Origin: Dipteris shenzhenensis
Lineage: Eukaryota; Polypodiophyta; Polypodiopsida; Gleicheniales
Direction: 5' to 3' (one strand)
Length of the DNA: 64,000 nt
Assembly (NCBI GenBank): GCA_047967505.1
Contig: CM106538.1
This document shows, one piece after another, positions 30,054-41,905 of this stretch. The first letter of the stretch is position 1. Each line of letters starts with the position of its first letter. The position numbers and the translations under genes are program-made. Under the pieces are notes generated by a model, which made no database searches, had not been told where the DNA came from, and was given only the letters and a program-made list of their open reading frames with translations.

Positions 30054-30959
30054 CTACAGGTAGACGAGACATGAATAGAATGTCATTGTCTCACTATCAT
30101 CAATGACTGCATTAATCTCCTCGATCTTCATTTTTCCTTTGTCCTCCCTTGGACTCTCTTCCTTCTTATTTGCACCACAATTTGCATTCTTTTTCTTATT
30201 CTTTTGCTCTCTTTTCAGCTCATAGCAATCCCTTTTCATGTGGCCCTTCTTATCACAATGGTAACACTCAATGTTCTGTGCTGTAGATTTGCTACCAGAC
30301 TTCCCTCTTTCATTGGACTTCCCCCTGAACTGTGATTTGCCCCTTTGCACATTTAAGGCTGCATCCTGCTTGTTGCCATTCATAGACTTTCGTCTAATCT
30401 CCTCAGCCAACAAGCTACCCACAACATCATCAAACTTTAGTACTCCACCAGGTGCAAAGTTATTAACAACTATATGGAAGGTATGCCATGAGGATGGCAT
30501 GAACACAAGAGGAAAATCTCCTTAGTCTTCGCATCAAAATTCATCTTTTGAGCCTCAATCTGGTAAAAATTAATATTGAATTCATTCAAGTGAGAAGCAA
30601 TGGAGACTCCTTCCTTCATTTGCAGCTCAAAAAACCTCTTCATGAGGTAAACTGGCAGTTCCCTTCTCACAAGTGGCACATAATTTCTTCCACAAATTTT
30701 CCGTAGTCTGCTCATTTTCTACTGTGAAATAAATTGACTCTGCAAGATGAAGTCTAATAGTAGACTTTGCTAATGCATTCAACTCATTCCAATCATCCTC
30801 AGACATATCTACAGGCTTAGCTTCAATCCCTGCCAAGGGTTTAATCTGCTTCTTTTGAATAAGCACATCCCTTATCTGTTCTTTCCACAAAGAAAAGTTT
30901 GTCTCATTAAACTTTTTAATGCTAAAAAACTCCTTTTCAAACATGGAAGAGGATGCCAT
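30054..30959 (-). pseudogene. Copia-3 gag
   Basis: The ATG at 30959 (MASSSMFEKEFFSIKKF) gives 'NFSLWKEQIRDVLIQKK', 'MSEDDWNELNALAKS' and 'NLWKKLCATCEKGTAS'. The frame then breaks near 30640, where 'NKVYLMKRLFELQ' of Copia-4 is shifted, and again near 30500. The last frame (30506-30054) has 'GGVLKFDDVVGSLLAEEI' and an intact zinc knuckle CYHCDKKGHMKRDC, then a Lys-rich tail. It is the gag of the same family as Copia-1 and Copia-4. The family-typical MASSS start supports the chosen ATG. Confidence 0.88.
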
Positions 30960-31058
30960 GATGCATATGAAAAAAATCCCAAATGCTAGTACCTATAAGA
31001 GAGAAATCACACCAAATACTAGGTGCACCCAATATCTCCTCCTTAATGAAGGATAGTG

Positions 31059-32379
31059 TCACCAAAACTCAAGGCTCAAAGCATCAAAAAATGCATCTGA
31101 CTCATGTGCATATTCGTCCATGGGCATAAGCATCAATAATGTCTCATCCAAGAGATCATAGCACAACCTGTGCATCCACTGCAATATGTCAAAGCTGTCC
31201 CTCAGCATAAAATAGCATATGTGTGCTAAACGTCCATCAATAAAGCATCCCACAAGGCAATCTGGGCCTATCAGCGCATCCAACAAGGATCGCAATGCAT
31301 CCAAATGGCCTGTAAAGCATCCACTACAACCCAATGCAAACCACAAATGAGCGCACATGGCTTAGACTGCAACCAGAGTGATCTGCATAAGGTATATCCA
31401 AGAAATCATGACCTTACGAGAATGGCCACTCGTGAAAATAGAACCTAGGATGTCTCAAAACATGGGCATCATTGCATAATCAAACTCGGCAAGACAATCT
31501 GCAAATATCTCTCTTCTGCCACCATAACGTCAAAATCTCATCCAAGGATGGAGTAAGAACCAGTTAACCCTTGCATTTACTTGCAAAAAATCAACCTTAG
31601 GAACTTAACCTTAGCCAAAATGCCACATGGCAATCAATGAGGTCTTGGAAACTTTGAGAAATTTCCTTCAAAGAGACGATGGAAAAACACAGAGAATCAC
31701 AACTCCCTCGATTCTTCAGGGAATAGTAAGCAACTTTGTAGACATATGTTTCAGGTAGTCTTGGACCAACGGTACAGACAGCTGTGCAAATGGATGCCCC
31801 GGATGTTGAGTTTCTACTCACATAGGAAATGATAGAATGAAGACGTTGGAGTAGACAGAGCTTCACTATAGCTTTAGAACTTCACAAAATCAGAAGTAGC
31901 TTCACAGGTAGAAGTTTTGGACTGTCTAAATCCATTGGGAGTGTCTGAACTACAAATGGTGGCCTGGATATGGAGATCCAACACACGAAATCCACGCAAG
32001 AAATTGAATTTCGTCACTTTTTGCAGGAGATGTAACTTTTCACTGAAAACTCAGATGACAGAGATGTAAAAATGAAAAATGAAGTACTGAAAGCCTTTTT
32101 CAACTTTGCTTCAGATCTCAGGGTGAGATTCAGCTTCTAGAGAAAGATATCTTCATCATAAGACTCTCAGGTCTAAAATAGATTGTCTTTTTGCCTCCAA
32201 AACCACTTGCTGGCTTGCAAAAAAAACCACTCAGAGAACTTTCCAAAGGTTTCTACAAGGTCTCTGCACATTAGGATGCAGGTAAAGACACCCAACGGAG
32301 CTTCTCCTTCCTCCCACAAAGTTGCAATAGTAGACTTCGGGCTCCAAGCTCACACTCAGGCCAAGCTAAAACACGCGCA
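31059..32379 (-). other. Copia-3 untranslated leader
   Basis: About 1.3 kb between PBS and gag without a recognised gene. The segment 31059-31360 has a homologous copy at 34824-35069 (plus strand), which shows it belongs to the element. The 99-codon frame at 31059-31358 is not conserved as a protein between the copies. Confidence 0.65.
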
Positions 32380-32392
32380 CTCTGATACCAGT

Positions 32393-32569
32393 TGAGAGAT
32401 CTCAACAACGGAAGCAGAATGGAAGAGGGTGAGAGGGAGAGGCATAAGAGAGAGCCACACAAGTTTGAGTGGGTATAGAACACCCTAATCTTATATGTCA
32501 TCCATATATATATGTGTTTGAGTATTGTACATAACCGGGGTTAAGGTACAGTGGCCTTTAACCCCCACA
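32393..32569 (-). repeat. Copia-3 5' LTR
   Basis: 177 bp; on the minus strand it starts TGTGGGGGTTAAAGG and ends GATCTCTCA. Contains an AT run (catatatatatgg). The PBS on the minus strand (TGGTATCAGAG, 32390-32380) follows after 'ac'. The same LTR occurs at 42890-43067. Confidence 0.88.
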
Positions 32570-34823
32570 AAGGTAGGTTGAAGGTTCTTGTGGTCCTGAT
32601 CACCAATCTTTGCCTTGATTTTTTATAATTGTTAGGCCTAAATTTGAAGGTTGCCTCTCATTTGTTGATGATGACGATTTTAGAGGATTTGGTCTCCATT
32701 CTTTCTTTTTCTCTTTCATTGTTGCTCGAAGATGATGGGGTTGATCTTGTTACACATAGTACCTTGGGTACCCAAATATAAGTGTTTCCAAGGTAATATC
32801 CCTTGTCCTCTAGCAGTGTTTTGGGGAGCCAATAGTAGTGTACTTTCCTTGTTGGAATGGCATTGTTTTGTTCTTTGATTTTGAGGTTTGTTGTTTACAC
32901 GATGGGGTGGCTTTTGATGCTGAGGTTTTGTTGGAATCCAAATATATGGTTCACATTTAAAGTAACCTTGGGCCTCTAGTAGATACTCTTAGATCCACAT
33001 TCATTGCTATTCAAATTTGCTTTTTGAAACTTTGCCAATCAACTTTGGATTGTAAGAAATGTGGGGATTACTAGTAGAGGCTATAGTTGATTTGAGGCCA
33101 CTAGATTTTGTAGAACTCCACTAATCTCCTCCTTTTTTCTAGCCCATCCCTCCTTATACTTACCATGTCTGCCACCTTTATATGTGGCATCAGAAGGGTT
33201 GATTGTCTCCAACTTCAAAGTTATAAAAATATTATTGTCACTTCTCTTTTTGAACAGATGTACTTGATCAAATCTGTGGTAAGAGTCTTCTGTCATTTCA
33301 AAAAATGCACCTATCAATGTATCCAAACTTCAATATCTCAGGAATGGGGGATCTCTTCTCTAGCATCCTCTTTTTATTTTCCATTAGCTCTAAGGATCTA
33401 ATTCACCATCATGCATCCCCACTTCCTCTAGGGTACATGATCCTCTCCATCAAAGCATCAAAATCCACTTGGGTTCATGAGCCTATATGAACCATTGTAA
33501 AAAGAAGACATCGATTAGAGTCTCTAAATGACGATTCCATTTGGAATAAATCAGGACTAATAAAGCAAGGTGCTTATAAATGTTCTTAGTTCTTCAAATG
33601 AGGAAGGAGCCAAGAATTTGTTTATCAACAATAGGATCACCAACTTGAGATGCTTAGACCCTGGTAGATGTACTAGATGTTGGAAAGTTTTTTAACACAA
33701 ACTAATTCTTGAAATATGATCAGATTAAATAGAAGGGACAAAACTCCTTTCCTCAATGTAGGTGAGGTCCCTCAGCAATAATCATCAAGATTACACCTCA
33801 TATATTGCTTAGCCTTAGCACTCTTCAGCATTGAGCCATTGATAGATTCAAGTCAAATTCATGGGATGAGAGATGTTCCTCTCAATTGTATCATAATCTA
33901 ATTTTCTCAATGGATTACTATGCCTTCAAGACTTTCAATGGTAAAGTAGCCTTGATTTGTTAGCATACAAATCTTTGTTTCCTCTTTTGCCTATGCGCTT
34001 AACATCATGGAATAGAAAGACTATAGAAAAAGTGAACATACAAGTTAAATTAACTACTTTAGCAATCATATATGAAATATACAAAGGAAAATGCCATAAG
34101 ATTAAATTATTCCATAAGAATTGTGTAACTTTTTCTTTTTATTATTCAATATGTGGATATTGCCATTGTTAGGATTACAAAGAGGAGGATGACATAATGT
34201 TTTAGCCTTTCCTTTTCATCGCTCTATCTAACATTATCTATAGAACCAAGCTAGTTTATGACACAAACTCTCTATTTGAATCTTTATATCTATATCTGAT
34301 TCACATGCAAGTAGATGTAGGAATCAATCAACCCATGAGGTCATCCTACTTATATTACAAAATGCATAACACTTTGACAAGTTGTTGATTCAAAATTATT
34401 TGATTCAATGTATCAATCTTTTTTCTTAGCTCATGCCTTCTAAAACAAACCAAGTTGAGCTATGCCTACAAGGATTGTTGTGCCTCATATTTTAATCGTA
34501 GCTCCTCACCTAGATTGGATAGAATATTCCTTTGAATGGCCAACTTCAACGGGGCCATCTAGCATTCTCTTTGGCAATTCTACAACTAGATCATGATGAG
34601 TTTTGCATCTTAGTTTCAAGACTCTTTATGCTTGCAACTCCACTTGGGTATGGCTCAGATTTCTTTGCAATTTCTCTCTTATTGTTGAGGACTCCTTCTA
34701 TAGATATTCCAACTATGCCTTGAGTGCATGTGCCTAGCATCCTCACTATCCTTCTAGAATTATTTCTCACTTTGCCACCTCATATTGCAAGAATTCCTCT
34801 TAAATCTTGGTCTTTCATGTGAC
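32570..34823. other. Unassigned AT-rich sequence
   Basis: No supported gene or repeat. Frames at 33081-33326 (-) and 33165-33401 (+) overlap on opposite strands and show no domain I recognise. Confidence 0.5.
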
Positions 34824-35069
34824 CCATGTGCGCTCATTTGTGGTTTGCATTGGGTTATAGTGGATGCTTTACAGGCCATTTGGATGCATTGCAATCCTTG
34901 TTGGATGTGTTGATAGGCCTAGATTACCTTGTGGAATGCTTTATTAATGGGGATGTTTAGCACATAGATGCTATTTTATGCTAAGGAATAGCTTTGACAC
35001 ATTGCAGTTGATGCACTGATAGTGCTATATTCTCTTGGATGAGACATTATTGATGCTTATGCCCATGGA
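34824..35069 (+). repeat. Copia-4 leader fragment
   Basis: Matches 31059-31360 (minus strand) over about 245 bases: ccatgtgcgctcatttgtgg, gatgctttacaggccatttg, ttggatgagacattattgat. Stops at 'atgcccatgga'. Confidence 0.88.
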
Positions 35070-36946
35070 TGGTGTTTTGCTTAAGGCATTTGGCTCTTAT
35101 TTGCATTAGGTTTGCCATTATTTTGTCATTGCAGGTTGACATTTTCTTTTATGCCAGATTTTCTCATATGAGTACCTTCCTAGAATAATAAAATTAAGAA
35201 ACATGGTCTCTGATTACTTGATTAATTTATGTGCTGCATTGTAATTCTTAGACAATTTTGGACAAGTTAGCAACCTTTCCGTACTCATATTATTAAGGAG
35301 GTTTTTGTAAATGACTTCATTGTCACTCACGGTCAATTAATAGAGCTCACTATTGACAATGTCTAGTTGAGGACCAATAAATTAATCACATATCATAGTC
35401 ATAAGAGACTAGAAATAGCAATGAAAAGAACCATATATTATTATTCTGGTTATACTAATAAAATAATATTATTAAGCATTATTGTGGTGATTACATGACT
35501 ACTTTTATTATTCCTTTCCCTTCATGAATAAGAGGTTGCTTCTTTTCTTATTCGTGTTTATTTGGACCATGGCTTTTTAGAAGCTTAATACCATGATGAC
35601 CACCCTAGTGAAGTGCCCATGCCTTTGAATGTTCAAAAACAAATGTATGCTACTCCTTGTGCCATAAAACATCGTAATGGGGGAGTATTGTTTGCGGCCA
35701 TCTAATATAGGCCCCTTATTAGAAGATAATAAAAAAGTATTAATCCGTGCAAGAGGGAGAAGGAGGAAGGGTGGAAAGGTAACTAAGAGGGAAGAGGAGG
35801 GCTGTTTAAAGAGGGAGATGGAGGAAGGGTGGAAAGGTTACGAAGAGGGAAGAGGAGGGCTGTTTGAAGAGGATTGCCTATATGAATATATTTATGCAAG
35901 GGGAATTGCTTTCTCTGAGCCCCAGTGCGCCCCCCTCGCCCAGGAGGGATTGCTCTCTCTTGTATATTTATGAGCCCCAGTGTCCTACTTGTGATATTTA
36001 TTGCTCTTGTTGACAATAACTACAGCAAGCCTAGTGATTGTCAAGACATCCCTTTTATGCCTTAGCCTAATTGGTCTACCACACCTCCTCCACCCAAGAA
36101 ATCAAATGAATTTCTTGAACAAAAAACAAATGCCTTCTCCTTAGGTTAATTGAGGAATATGTCATAAATTTTGACAAAGTCTAGTACCTTCACTAAGTAA
36201 ATGGGGAGTGTAGGTAAGCATGGAATTAGTGAGAGCCATTAATGGCATAAATTTCATGGCATAAATGACATATATAGTCATAGTTGATTTCAGTTGAATG
36301 ATTTCTAAATAAAGGAAACAATACAAGAAAATTAGATACGTAACTTAGAGAATATGCACTAAGATGCTTAACTTACAGATTTTCACTAACAATCTCTTAG
36401 CTTATGCAAAAGTTGCATTTGCCTAGTTGCCATAGTCTACGATCTTCCAAAGAGTTGTAACTGCCAAATTAATATATGAATATTGCTATGCTCATAGCAT
36501 GAAGCATTATTGAAATCTGACTTATCAAATGTAATCTACATGGATATGGAGCTCCATTTCACATCATGGAAATAGTGCACGCCAATTTCAGTAGCATGAT
36601 CTATAATATCTTTTTGTAAAATGTTGATAAACATTTTGAAAACTAGCATAATTATGGGGGAATCAAGGGTATTCTATGCTCTATGTGAGTTTCCCATGTG
36701 GCTTTCTATTCTCAAGGACACTTGGAGGATATTGCAAGTAGCTTGGGTGAGGTGTTCAAATGGACATTGTGTTCAAATAGAGAAGGTGGAGATGAAGAAT
36801 ATTGGAAGGGGCATCATTGGATTTCATGAGACAATGTTGCATGGGCCCTTTTTATGGAAGTATGCTTTGCTAATTTCCCTTTTTTGTTATCCAAAAAAAT
36901 CCAAAATACTTTGTTCTGGGGTATCCCAAAAGGTGGCATTGCTTGA
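35070..36946. other. Left part of the insertion in Copia-4, mostly unassigned
   Basis: No recognised gene. 35670-35690 reads 'aatgggggagtattg' followed by TGTTTGCGGCC at 35688, which looks like a polypurine tract and LTR start, but no second LTR copy is present to confirm it. A 58-bp purine-rich unit is repeated at 35762-35819 and 35820-35877; the 98-codon frame across it is a translation of that repeat. Confidence 0.4.
35762..35877. repeat. 58-bp tandem duplication, purine-rich
   Basis: Units 35762-35819 and 35820-35877, both starting ggaggaagggtggaaagg and ending near gctgttt(a/g)aagagg. Confidence 0.85.
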
Positions 36947-36986
36947 ATGATGATAAAGATAAGTAGGTGTCTCAACTCATGGCCTA

Positions 36987-37457
36987 TCAAATATTATGAC
37001 ATGGGGATGTTAACAAGGGGTAGGAAGACATGTGGATTGAGAATGATGAAGCCCTGCCCAAACCCCAATTTGTTGAGGACCTCTGTAAGAAATCCAGGGC
37101 TAGAGAAACATTTAAAATATTTTCAAATATATCACGACTTCTAACAAAACCATTTTGCTCATGATCGACCACTGCTGTACATAAGTCCCTAATGCAAAGA
37201 GCAATGGATTTAGCCATTATTTCATAGGAGATTTGTGCATAGTTGTAGGACGCCAATCACCTACCTTAATCCTGCTTGGCTTTTTTGAGAATAGTTTTGA
37301 CGAGGCTAGCATTGACATCCTTCAAAAGCAATCCTCTACTGACTACTAGATTCACCATTTGCATGAGGCCTCACCCCCCAACATATCCCAAAAGTCCTAA
37401 TAAAAATCTACTATGAAGCCATCTAGTCTAGGGGCCCAATTTTTATCCATGGAGTCG
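36987..37457 (-). pseudogene. LINE reverse transcriptase fragment
   Basis: Minus strand: 'APRLDGFIVDFY' followed by 'DFWDMLGG' matches the LINE RT start (usually APGPDGF...FF...FW). After frame changes 'ISYEIMAKSIAL' and 'HEQNGFVRSRDIFENILN' match the conserved RT block (YKI.AK.LA..., Q.GFV.GR.I.DNIL). The catalytic FxDD region is absent. It is a non-LTR retrotransposon scrap with breaks, in direct contact with the CACTA scrap on its right. Confidence 0.8.
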
Positions 37458-37705
37458 GGAGGCTTGCTCACATCATGCACCTCAATACCTCTCCAAAGTA
37501 TCTCTAGCTCGTCAATCAAAGGCTCCAAATAAACATCAGGATTTTTGACTTTATGTTTCCATGGAATTAGAAGGGACAGCATAACATGTCCTTTCTTAAT
37601 AGCCATAGAGGGTGGAAGATTATAATTCACCAATATCATTGGCCATACACTGTAAGAGGTGCTTTTGAGACCCAATGGGTCCAAAGCCTCCTTTAATTCA
37701 TGAGT
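37458..37705 (-). pseudogene. CACTA (En/Spm) transposase tnp2 fragment
   Basis: Minus strand: 'SYSVWPMILVNYNLPP', 'KKGHVMLSLLIPWKHKVKN' and 'DVYLEPLIDELEILW' followed by 'GIEVHDVSKP'. This is the signature stretch of the tnp2 transposase of plant CACTA transposons (usually YSVWPVIL..YNLPP.L..K....L.LLIPGP). Only about 80 residues remain. The reading frame continues into the LINE fragment on the left, so a chimeric frame exists, but it is a junction product. Confidence 0.85.
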
Positions 37706-37868
37706 CATGATATGCACATGAGCCAGATGTATTTTGATGCTTTGAGCTTTTAGTTTTTGGTGATATTACCCTCCACTGTGGTGGACAGACATATTTGGGT
37801 GAGCTTGGTATTTGGTGTGATTGTTTCTTGGAGGCACTAGCATTTGGGATTTTGCTTTATTTGCATCA

Positions 37869-38760
37869 TGGCATCCTCTTCCATGTCTGAAAAGGAGATT
37901 TTCAGCATTAAAAAGTTTGATGGGACAAACTTTTCTTTGTGGAAAGAACAGATAAGGGATGTGCTTATTCAAAAGAAGTAGATTAAACCATTGGAAGGGA
38001 TTACAGCTAAGCTTGCAACTATGTCTGAGCATGATTGGAATGAGTTGGATGCATTAGCAAAGTCTGCTATTAGACTTCATTTTGTAGAGTCAATTTATTT
38101 GATAGTAGTAAATGAGCAGACTACGAAAGATTTGTGGAAAAAATTATGTGCCACATATGAGAAGGGAACTGCCTCTAATAAAGTTTACCTCATGAAGAGG
38201 TTGTTTGAGCTACAAATGAAGGAAGGGGTCTCCATTGCTTCTCACTTGAATGAACTCAATATTATCTTTAGCTAGCTTTGGGCTTAGAAGATGAATTTTG
38301 ATGGGGAGACTAAGGCAATATTCCCCTTGTATTCATTGCCATTCTCATGGGATACCTTCCGTACAGCTTTCAGTAACTCTGCACCTGGTGGAGTACTAAA
38401 ATTTGATGATGTTGTGGGTAGCTTGTTGGCCGAGGAGATTAGACAGAAGTCTATGGATGGCAACAAGCAGGATGTAGCCTTAATTGTGCAAAGGGGCAGA
38501 TCATAGTTCAGGGGGAAGTCCCAAGAAAGAGGGAAGTCTCGTAGCAAATCCAAGGCACAGAATATTGAGTGTTACCATTCTGGCAAAAAGGGCCACATGA
38601 AAAAGTATTACTACAAGCTGAAAAGATAGCAAAAGGATAAGAAAAAGAATGCAAATCGGGCTCCAAATAAGAAGGAAGAGAGTCCAAGGGAGGACAAAGG
38701 AAAAGTGAAGATCGAGGAGATCAATGGAGTTACTAATAATAGTGAGACAATGACATTCTC
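37869..38760 (+). pseudogene. Copia-4 gag
   Basis: The ATG at 37869 (MASSSMSEKEIFSIKKF) reads 'NFSLWKEQIRDVLIQKK', then a TAG at 37980, then 'MSEHDWNELDALAKS' and 'NKVYLMKRLFELQMKEG'. More stops follow ('NIIFS*L', 'GRS*F'). The zinc knuckle is damaged: 'CYHSGKKGHMKKYYY', with the second and last Cys lost. Non-functional. The sequence upstream to 37709 is leader homologous to Copia-3. Confidence 0.88.
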
Positions 38761-38763
38761 TTC

Positions 38764-39110
38764 ATGGCTAGTCTACTTGCAAAGTTTCTTACCACTTCAG
38801 ATGATGCATATTCCCAGGATTGGATTTTGGATTTTGATGTTTCATTCCATGTTACTCCTCATAGGGAATGGTTCTCCACTTATGACAGTGGAAAGATAGG
38901 TTGTGTGCATCTTGGAAATAACTATGCATGTGACATAGTGGGATCAAAAGACATAAAGTTTTCTTTTGCAAAAGGGTCTGCATTTGTTTTGAAAAATGTG
39001 GGACATGTGCCTAAGCTGACTAAGAGTCTCATCTCAGTGGGTCAATTAGATGATGCTGATTTTCAGACCACCGTTGGCTTTCAAAGTTGAAAAATTCAAA
39101 AGGGCTCTAT
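38764..39110 (+). pseudogene. Copia-4 protease
   Basis: 'DDAYSQDWILDFDVSFHVTP' (one residue longer than the motif) shows the expected site WILDSGASFHVTP with DSGA changed to DFDV, so the catalytic loop is gone. It continues 'GCVHLGNNYACDIVG' and 'KSLISVGQLDDADFQT', matching Copia-1 ('HLGNNYACQIAG', 'KNLISTGLLDDSGYHT'). Confidence 0.85.
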
Positions 39111-40040
39111 GGTTTTAGCAAGGGATGCCAAGTGTGGGACATTGTATCCCTTACATGTATCAAGGGTGTATGATCATGTTGTTGCAATAACCGAGCAACC
39201 AAGTACTTCTTTCTGGCATTGCCGGTTGGGGCACATGAGCTAGAATGGAATGAAACTCTTATGCCATTTGGATTATGTACAACATTTGAGATTTTTTGAC
39301 TTTGAATTTTGTGAGCATTGTCTCTATGGGAAGAAGACTAAATCAACCCATAAAATAAGGGGAAAGAAAGAGCTTGAAAAGCTTGATTTGGCGCATTCAG
39401 ACGTATGTGGTCCTATGCCTACATGGTCATTAGGCGGGGCTGAATATTATGTGACATTCATTGATGATGCAAATAGGAAAGTGTGGGCTTATGCTATAGC
39501 TCAGAAGAGCGATGTATTCCAGGTATTTCAGAATGGCTGGCTTTGGTTGAAAATTAGTCAAGTAGAACACTTAAATGCCTACGGATTGACAATGGTGGAG
39601 AGTGTCTCTCTCATGACTTTTAACATTTCTGTGATACACGTAGGATCAAGAGCAAGCTCATGTCCCCTCATACTCCAGAGCAAAATCGAGTTGCAAAAAA
39701 GATGAACCACGCCATTCTAGAAAGACTGCAATGTATACTTTCCAATGGACTCCTTTTTTATGGTTTTTAAGCTGAGTCAATGAAGACTGCAGTGCATGTG
39801 ATTAATAGATCACCTAGTAAGAGTTTGGATGGTGGTATTTCTGAAGAGGCATGGAGTGGCAAGAAGCCCTCTTACTTTCATTCACGTATATTTGGGTGTG
39901 AGGCATATGCACATGTGCCAAGAGAGCTTCGAAAGAAGCTAGATCCTAAGTCTAGGAAATGCATCTTTTTGGGTTATGGTGAAAGTGGAGAGATGGGCTA
40001 TTGTCTCCGAGATCTGAAAGCAAAGAAGATCATATGAAGC
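39111..40040 (+). pseudogene. Copia-4 integrase
   Basis: Frames give 'FWHCRLGHMS' (HHCC finger start), 'CEHCLYGKKTKSTHK', 'LDLAHSDVCGPMPTWSLGG' (first Asp present) and 'FIDDANRKVWAYAIAQK'. The second Asp region 'IDNGGE' is present after a shift. The Glu motif reads 'VAKKMNHAI' (codon 39696-39698 Lys) where Copia-1 has VSERMNR. The C-terminal part 'AVHVINRSPSKSLDG' through 'GEMGYCLRDLKAKKI' is open (39780-40037). Inactive. Confidence 0.87.
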
Positions 40041-41060
40041 CATGATGTAGTCTTCAATGAGAAGAAGATGCATAAGACACCCATCAGGTATGTGGAAATG
40101 AGGAGAATCACTTTCCAAGATGTGAATCCACCCACATACGTTGATAGACAACAAGTTGTCCATGCACCGAATGTGTAGGAAATGGTGCCACTAGGTGCTC
40201 CCATAGGTATATAATCAAGGGCATATGATTGATCATCTATTGGTGGAAATGATGAGATAAATGTGGCTGATATGCAAGTGGGACAGCAAGCTAAAAAGCC
40301 CTTGTGAAGATCAGCTAGAGTGTCTAGACCACCTGAGAGATTTGTTCAAGGGGTAGACTATGTGATGCTTATTGATTGCAGGGAGCCTTCTTGTTACAGA
40401 GAGGCTATGATGGGTGAGGATCAACACAAGTGGGAGTATGCTATGCAATCATAGATGAGTTCACTCATGAAAAATAAGACTTGGGACTTGGTTTCTTTGC
40501 CACATGGAAAGAAAGCATTGCCATGTAAATGGGTCTACAAGATGAAGGTCACAGGTAATGATGTGCCTAAGTACAAGGCCTGTTTAATTGCTAAAAGGTT
40601 CAAGTAATAGAAGGGTGTGGATTTTGATGAGATCTTCTCTCCGATTGTGAAGATGACCACACTTAGATGTGTACTTGGACCTGTGGCAGTAGAGTATATG
40701 GAGCTTATGCAGAAGACAACTTTCTTACATCATGGGGATCTACATGAGGAAATATACTTGGTACAGCCGGAAGGCTTTAAAGAAAAGGGCAAAGAACATT
40801 TGGTTTGCAAGCTAAAAAAGAGTTTCTATGGCCTTAAGCAAGTTCCTAGAGAATGGTATCAAAAGTTTGATGCTTTCATTTAGTCCCAGGGATTCAGAAG
40901 AAGTGAGATTGATCACTGCCTCTACATTAAAAGGGTTAAGGATAATAGCCTGATACTCCTAGCACTTTACGTGGATGATATGCTATTGGATAGCAAGAAC
41001 ACTTATGAGATGGATGCATTGAGGGCCAAGTTGCATGAGGAAGGATTTGGGACCTGTAGG
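40041..41060 (+). pseudogene. Copia-4 reverse transcriptase
   Basis: Linker with stops (40040-40330), then 'NKTWDLVSLPHGKK', 'CKWVYKMKVTGND', 'MDFDEIFSPIVKMTTLR' (from 40617), 'KLKKSFYGLKQVPREWYQK' and the YVDD motif in 'LALYVDDMLLDSK' (about 40960-40990). Two in-frame stops interrupt the palm. Catalytic Asp residues remain visible. Confidence 0.87.
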
Positions 41061-41905
41061 TCATATTCTTGGTATGTGCATCACACGTGATCGCAGTAGG
41101 AAACTCCTTTGGCTTTCTCAGGAGTATGTTACAAAAGTGTTGAAGCATTTCAATATGGAGGGGGGGAAGGCCATAAGTTCTTCATTGCCTCCATATGTGA
41201 AACTGAATCAGGTAGATAGTTTCAAATTAGATGAGGAGAGGGACATGATGATTCCTTATGCATTAGTGGTTGGGACTCTTATGTATGCTATGATAGCTAC
41301 TAGACTAGACATTACATTTGTAGTGGGCAATGTTAGCCAATATATGGCTTATCCAGGAAAGAGACATTGGGAGGTAGTTAAGTGCATCATGAGGTACATG
41401 AAGGGTACCAAGGAGTTGTGCATCTACTTTGTAGAGGAGAGATGCGTGAACTTGGGTACACAGGTTCAGACTATGCAGGGCATGTGGATAGCAGGACATC
41501 CACTTCTAGTTATGTGTTCACCTTTACAAGTGGTTTAGTGTCGTGGATGTCTTACGCACAGAAGTGCGTTGCGTTGTCTACGATAGAGGTCAAGTATGTT
41601 GTAGCCACAAAAGGTTTCAAGGAGGCTATATGGCTTGATCGGCTAGTGGGAGATTTGGGGATTCATATAGGTATATCGACGTTGCATGGTGATTCCATGG
41701 GTGCTATTTAGCTAGCACGAAATCTAGTCTTTCATGGAAAGATCAAACACATTGGGCTCAAGTACCATTTCATCAAGGAGGTACTTAAGGACGATTGCAT
41801 AGATCTTGTCAAGGTTCATAAAGATGATAACCCTGGAGATATGTTGACGAAGAGTCTACCTAATCAGTGGTTTGAGTATTGTTGTGTATTGATGGGCATT
41901 GGATA
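41061..41905 (+). pseudogene. Copia-4 RT end and RNase H
   Basis: 'HILGMCITRDRSRKLLWLS', 'PYALVVGTLMYAMIATRLD' and 'KRHWEVVKCIMRYMKGTKE' are followed by a shift near 41440 into 'GYTGSDYAGHVDSRTSTSS', 'KCVALSTIEVKYVVATK' and 'LHGDSMGAI*LARN'. Copia-1 has STTEAEY and CDSQS at these places, so acidic RNase H residues are lost here. Pol ends near 41905 ('MGIG'). The 3' LTR is absent. Confidence 0.87.

Larger units (their letters stand above)
30016..32569 (-). mobile_element. Copia-3: 5' part of a Ty1/copia element
   Basis: Minus strand, read right to left: 5' LTR (32569-32393), two-base spacer, PBS (32390-32380), leader of about 1.4 kb, gag (30959-30054). Similarity to Copia-4 ends near 30016, just past gag, at 'gatgcatattccca'; protease, integrase and RT are missing. 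Same family as Copia-4: leader segments 31059-31360 match 34824-35069, and 30960-31090 match 37709-37868, in the opposite orientation. Confidence 0.88.

Noticed and set aside
35677-35973. 98-codon Arg/Glu/Gly-rich frame
   Set aside because: Most of it is the translated 58-bp purine-rich duplication.
36621-36950. 109-codon plus-strand frame in the Copia-4 insertion
   Set aside because: No recognisable domain; lies among transposon scraps; ordinary for AT-moderate noncoding DNA.
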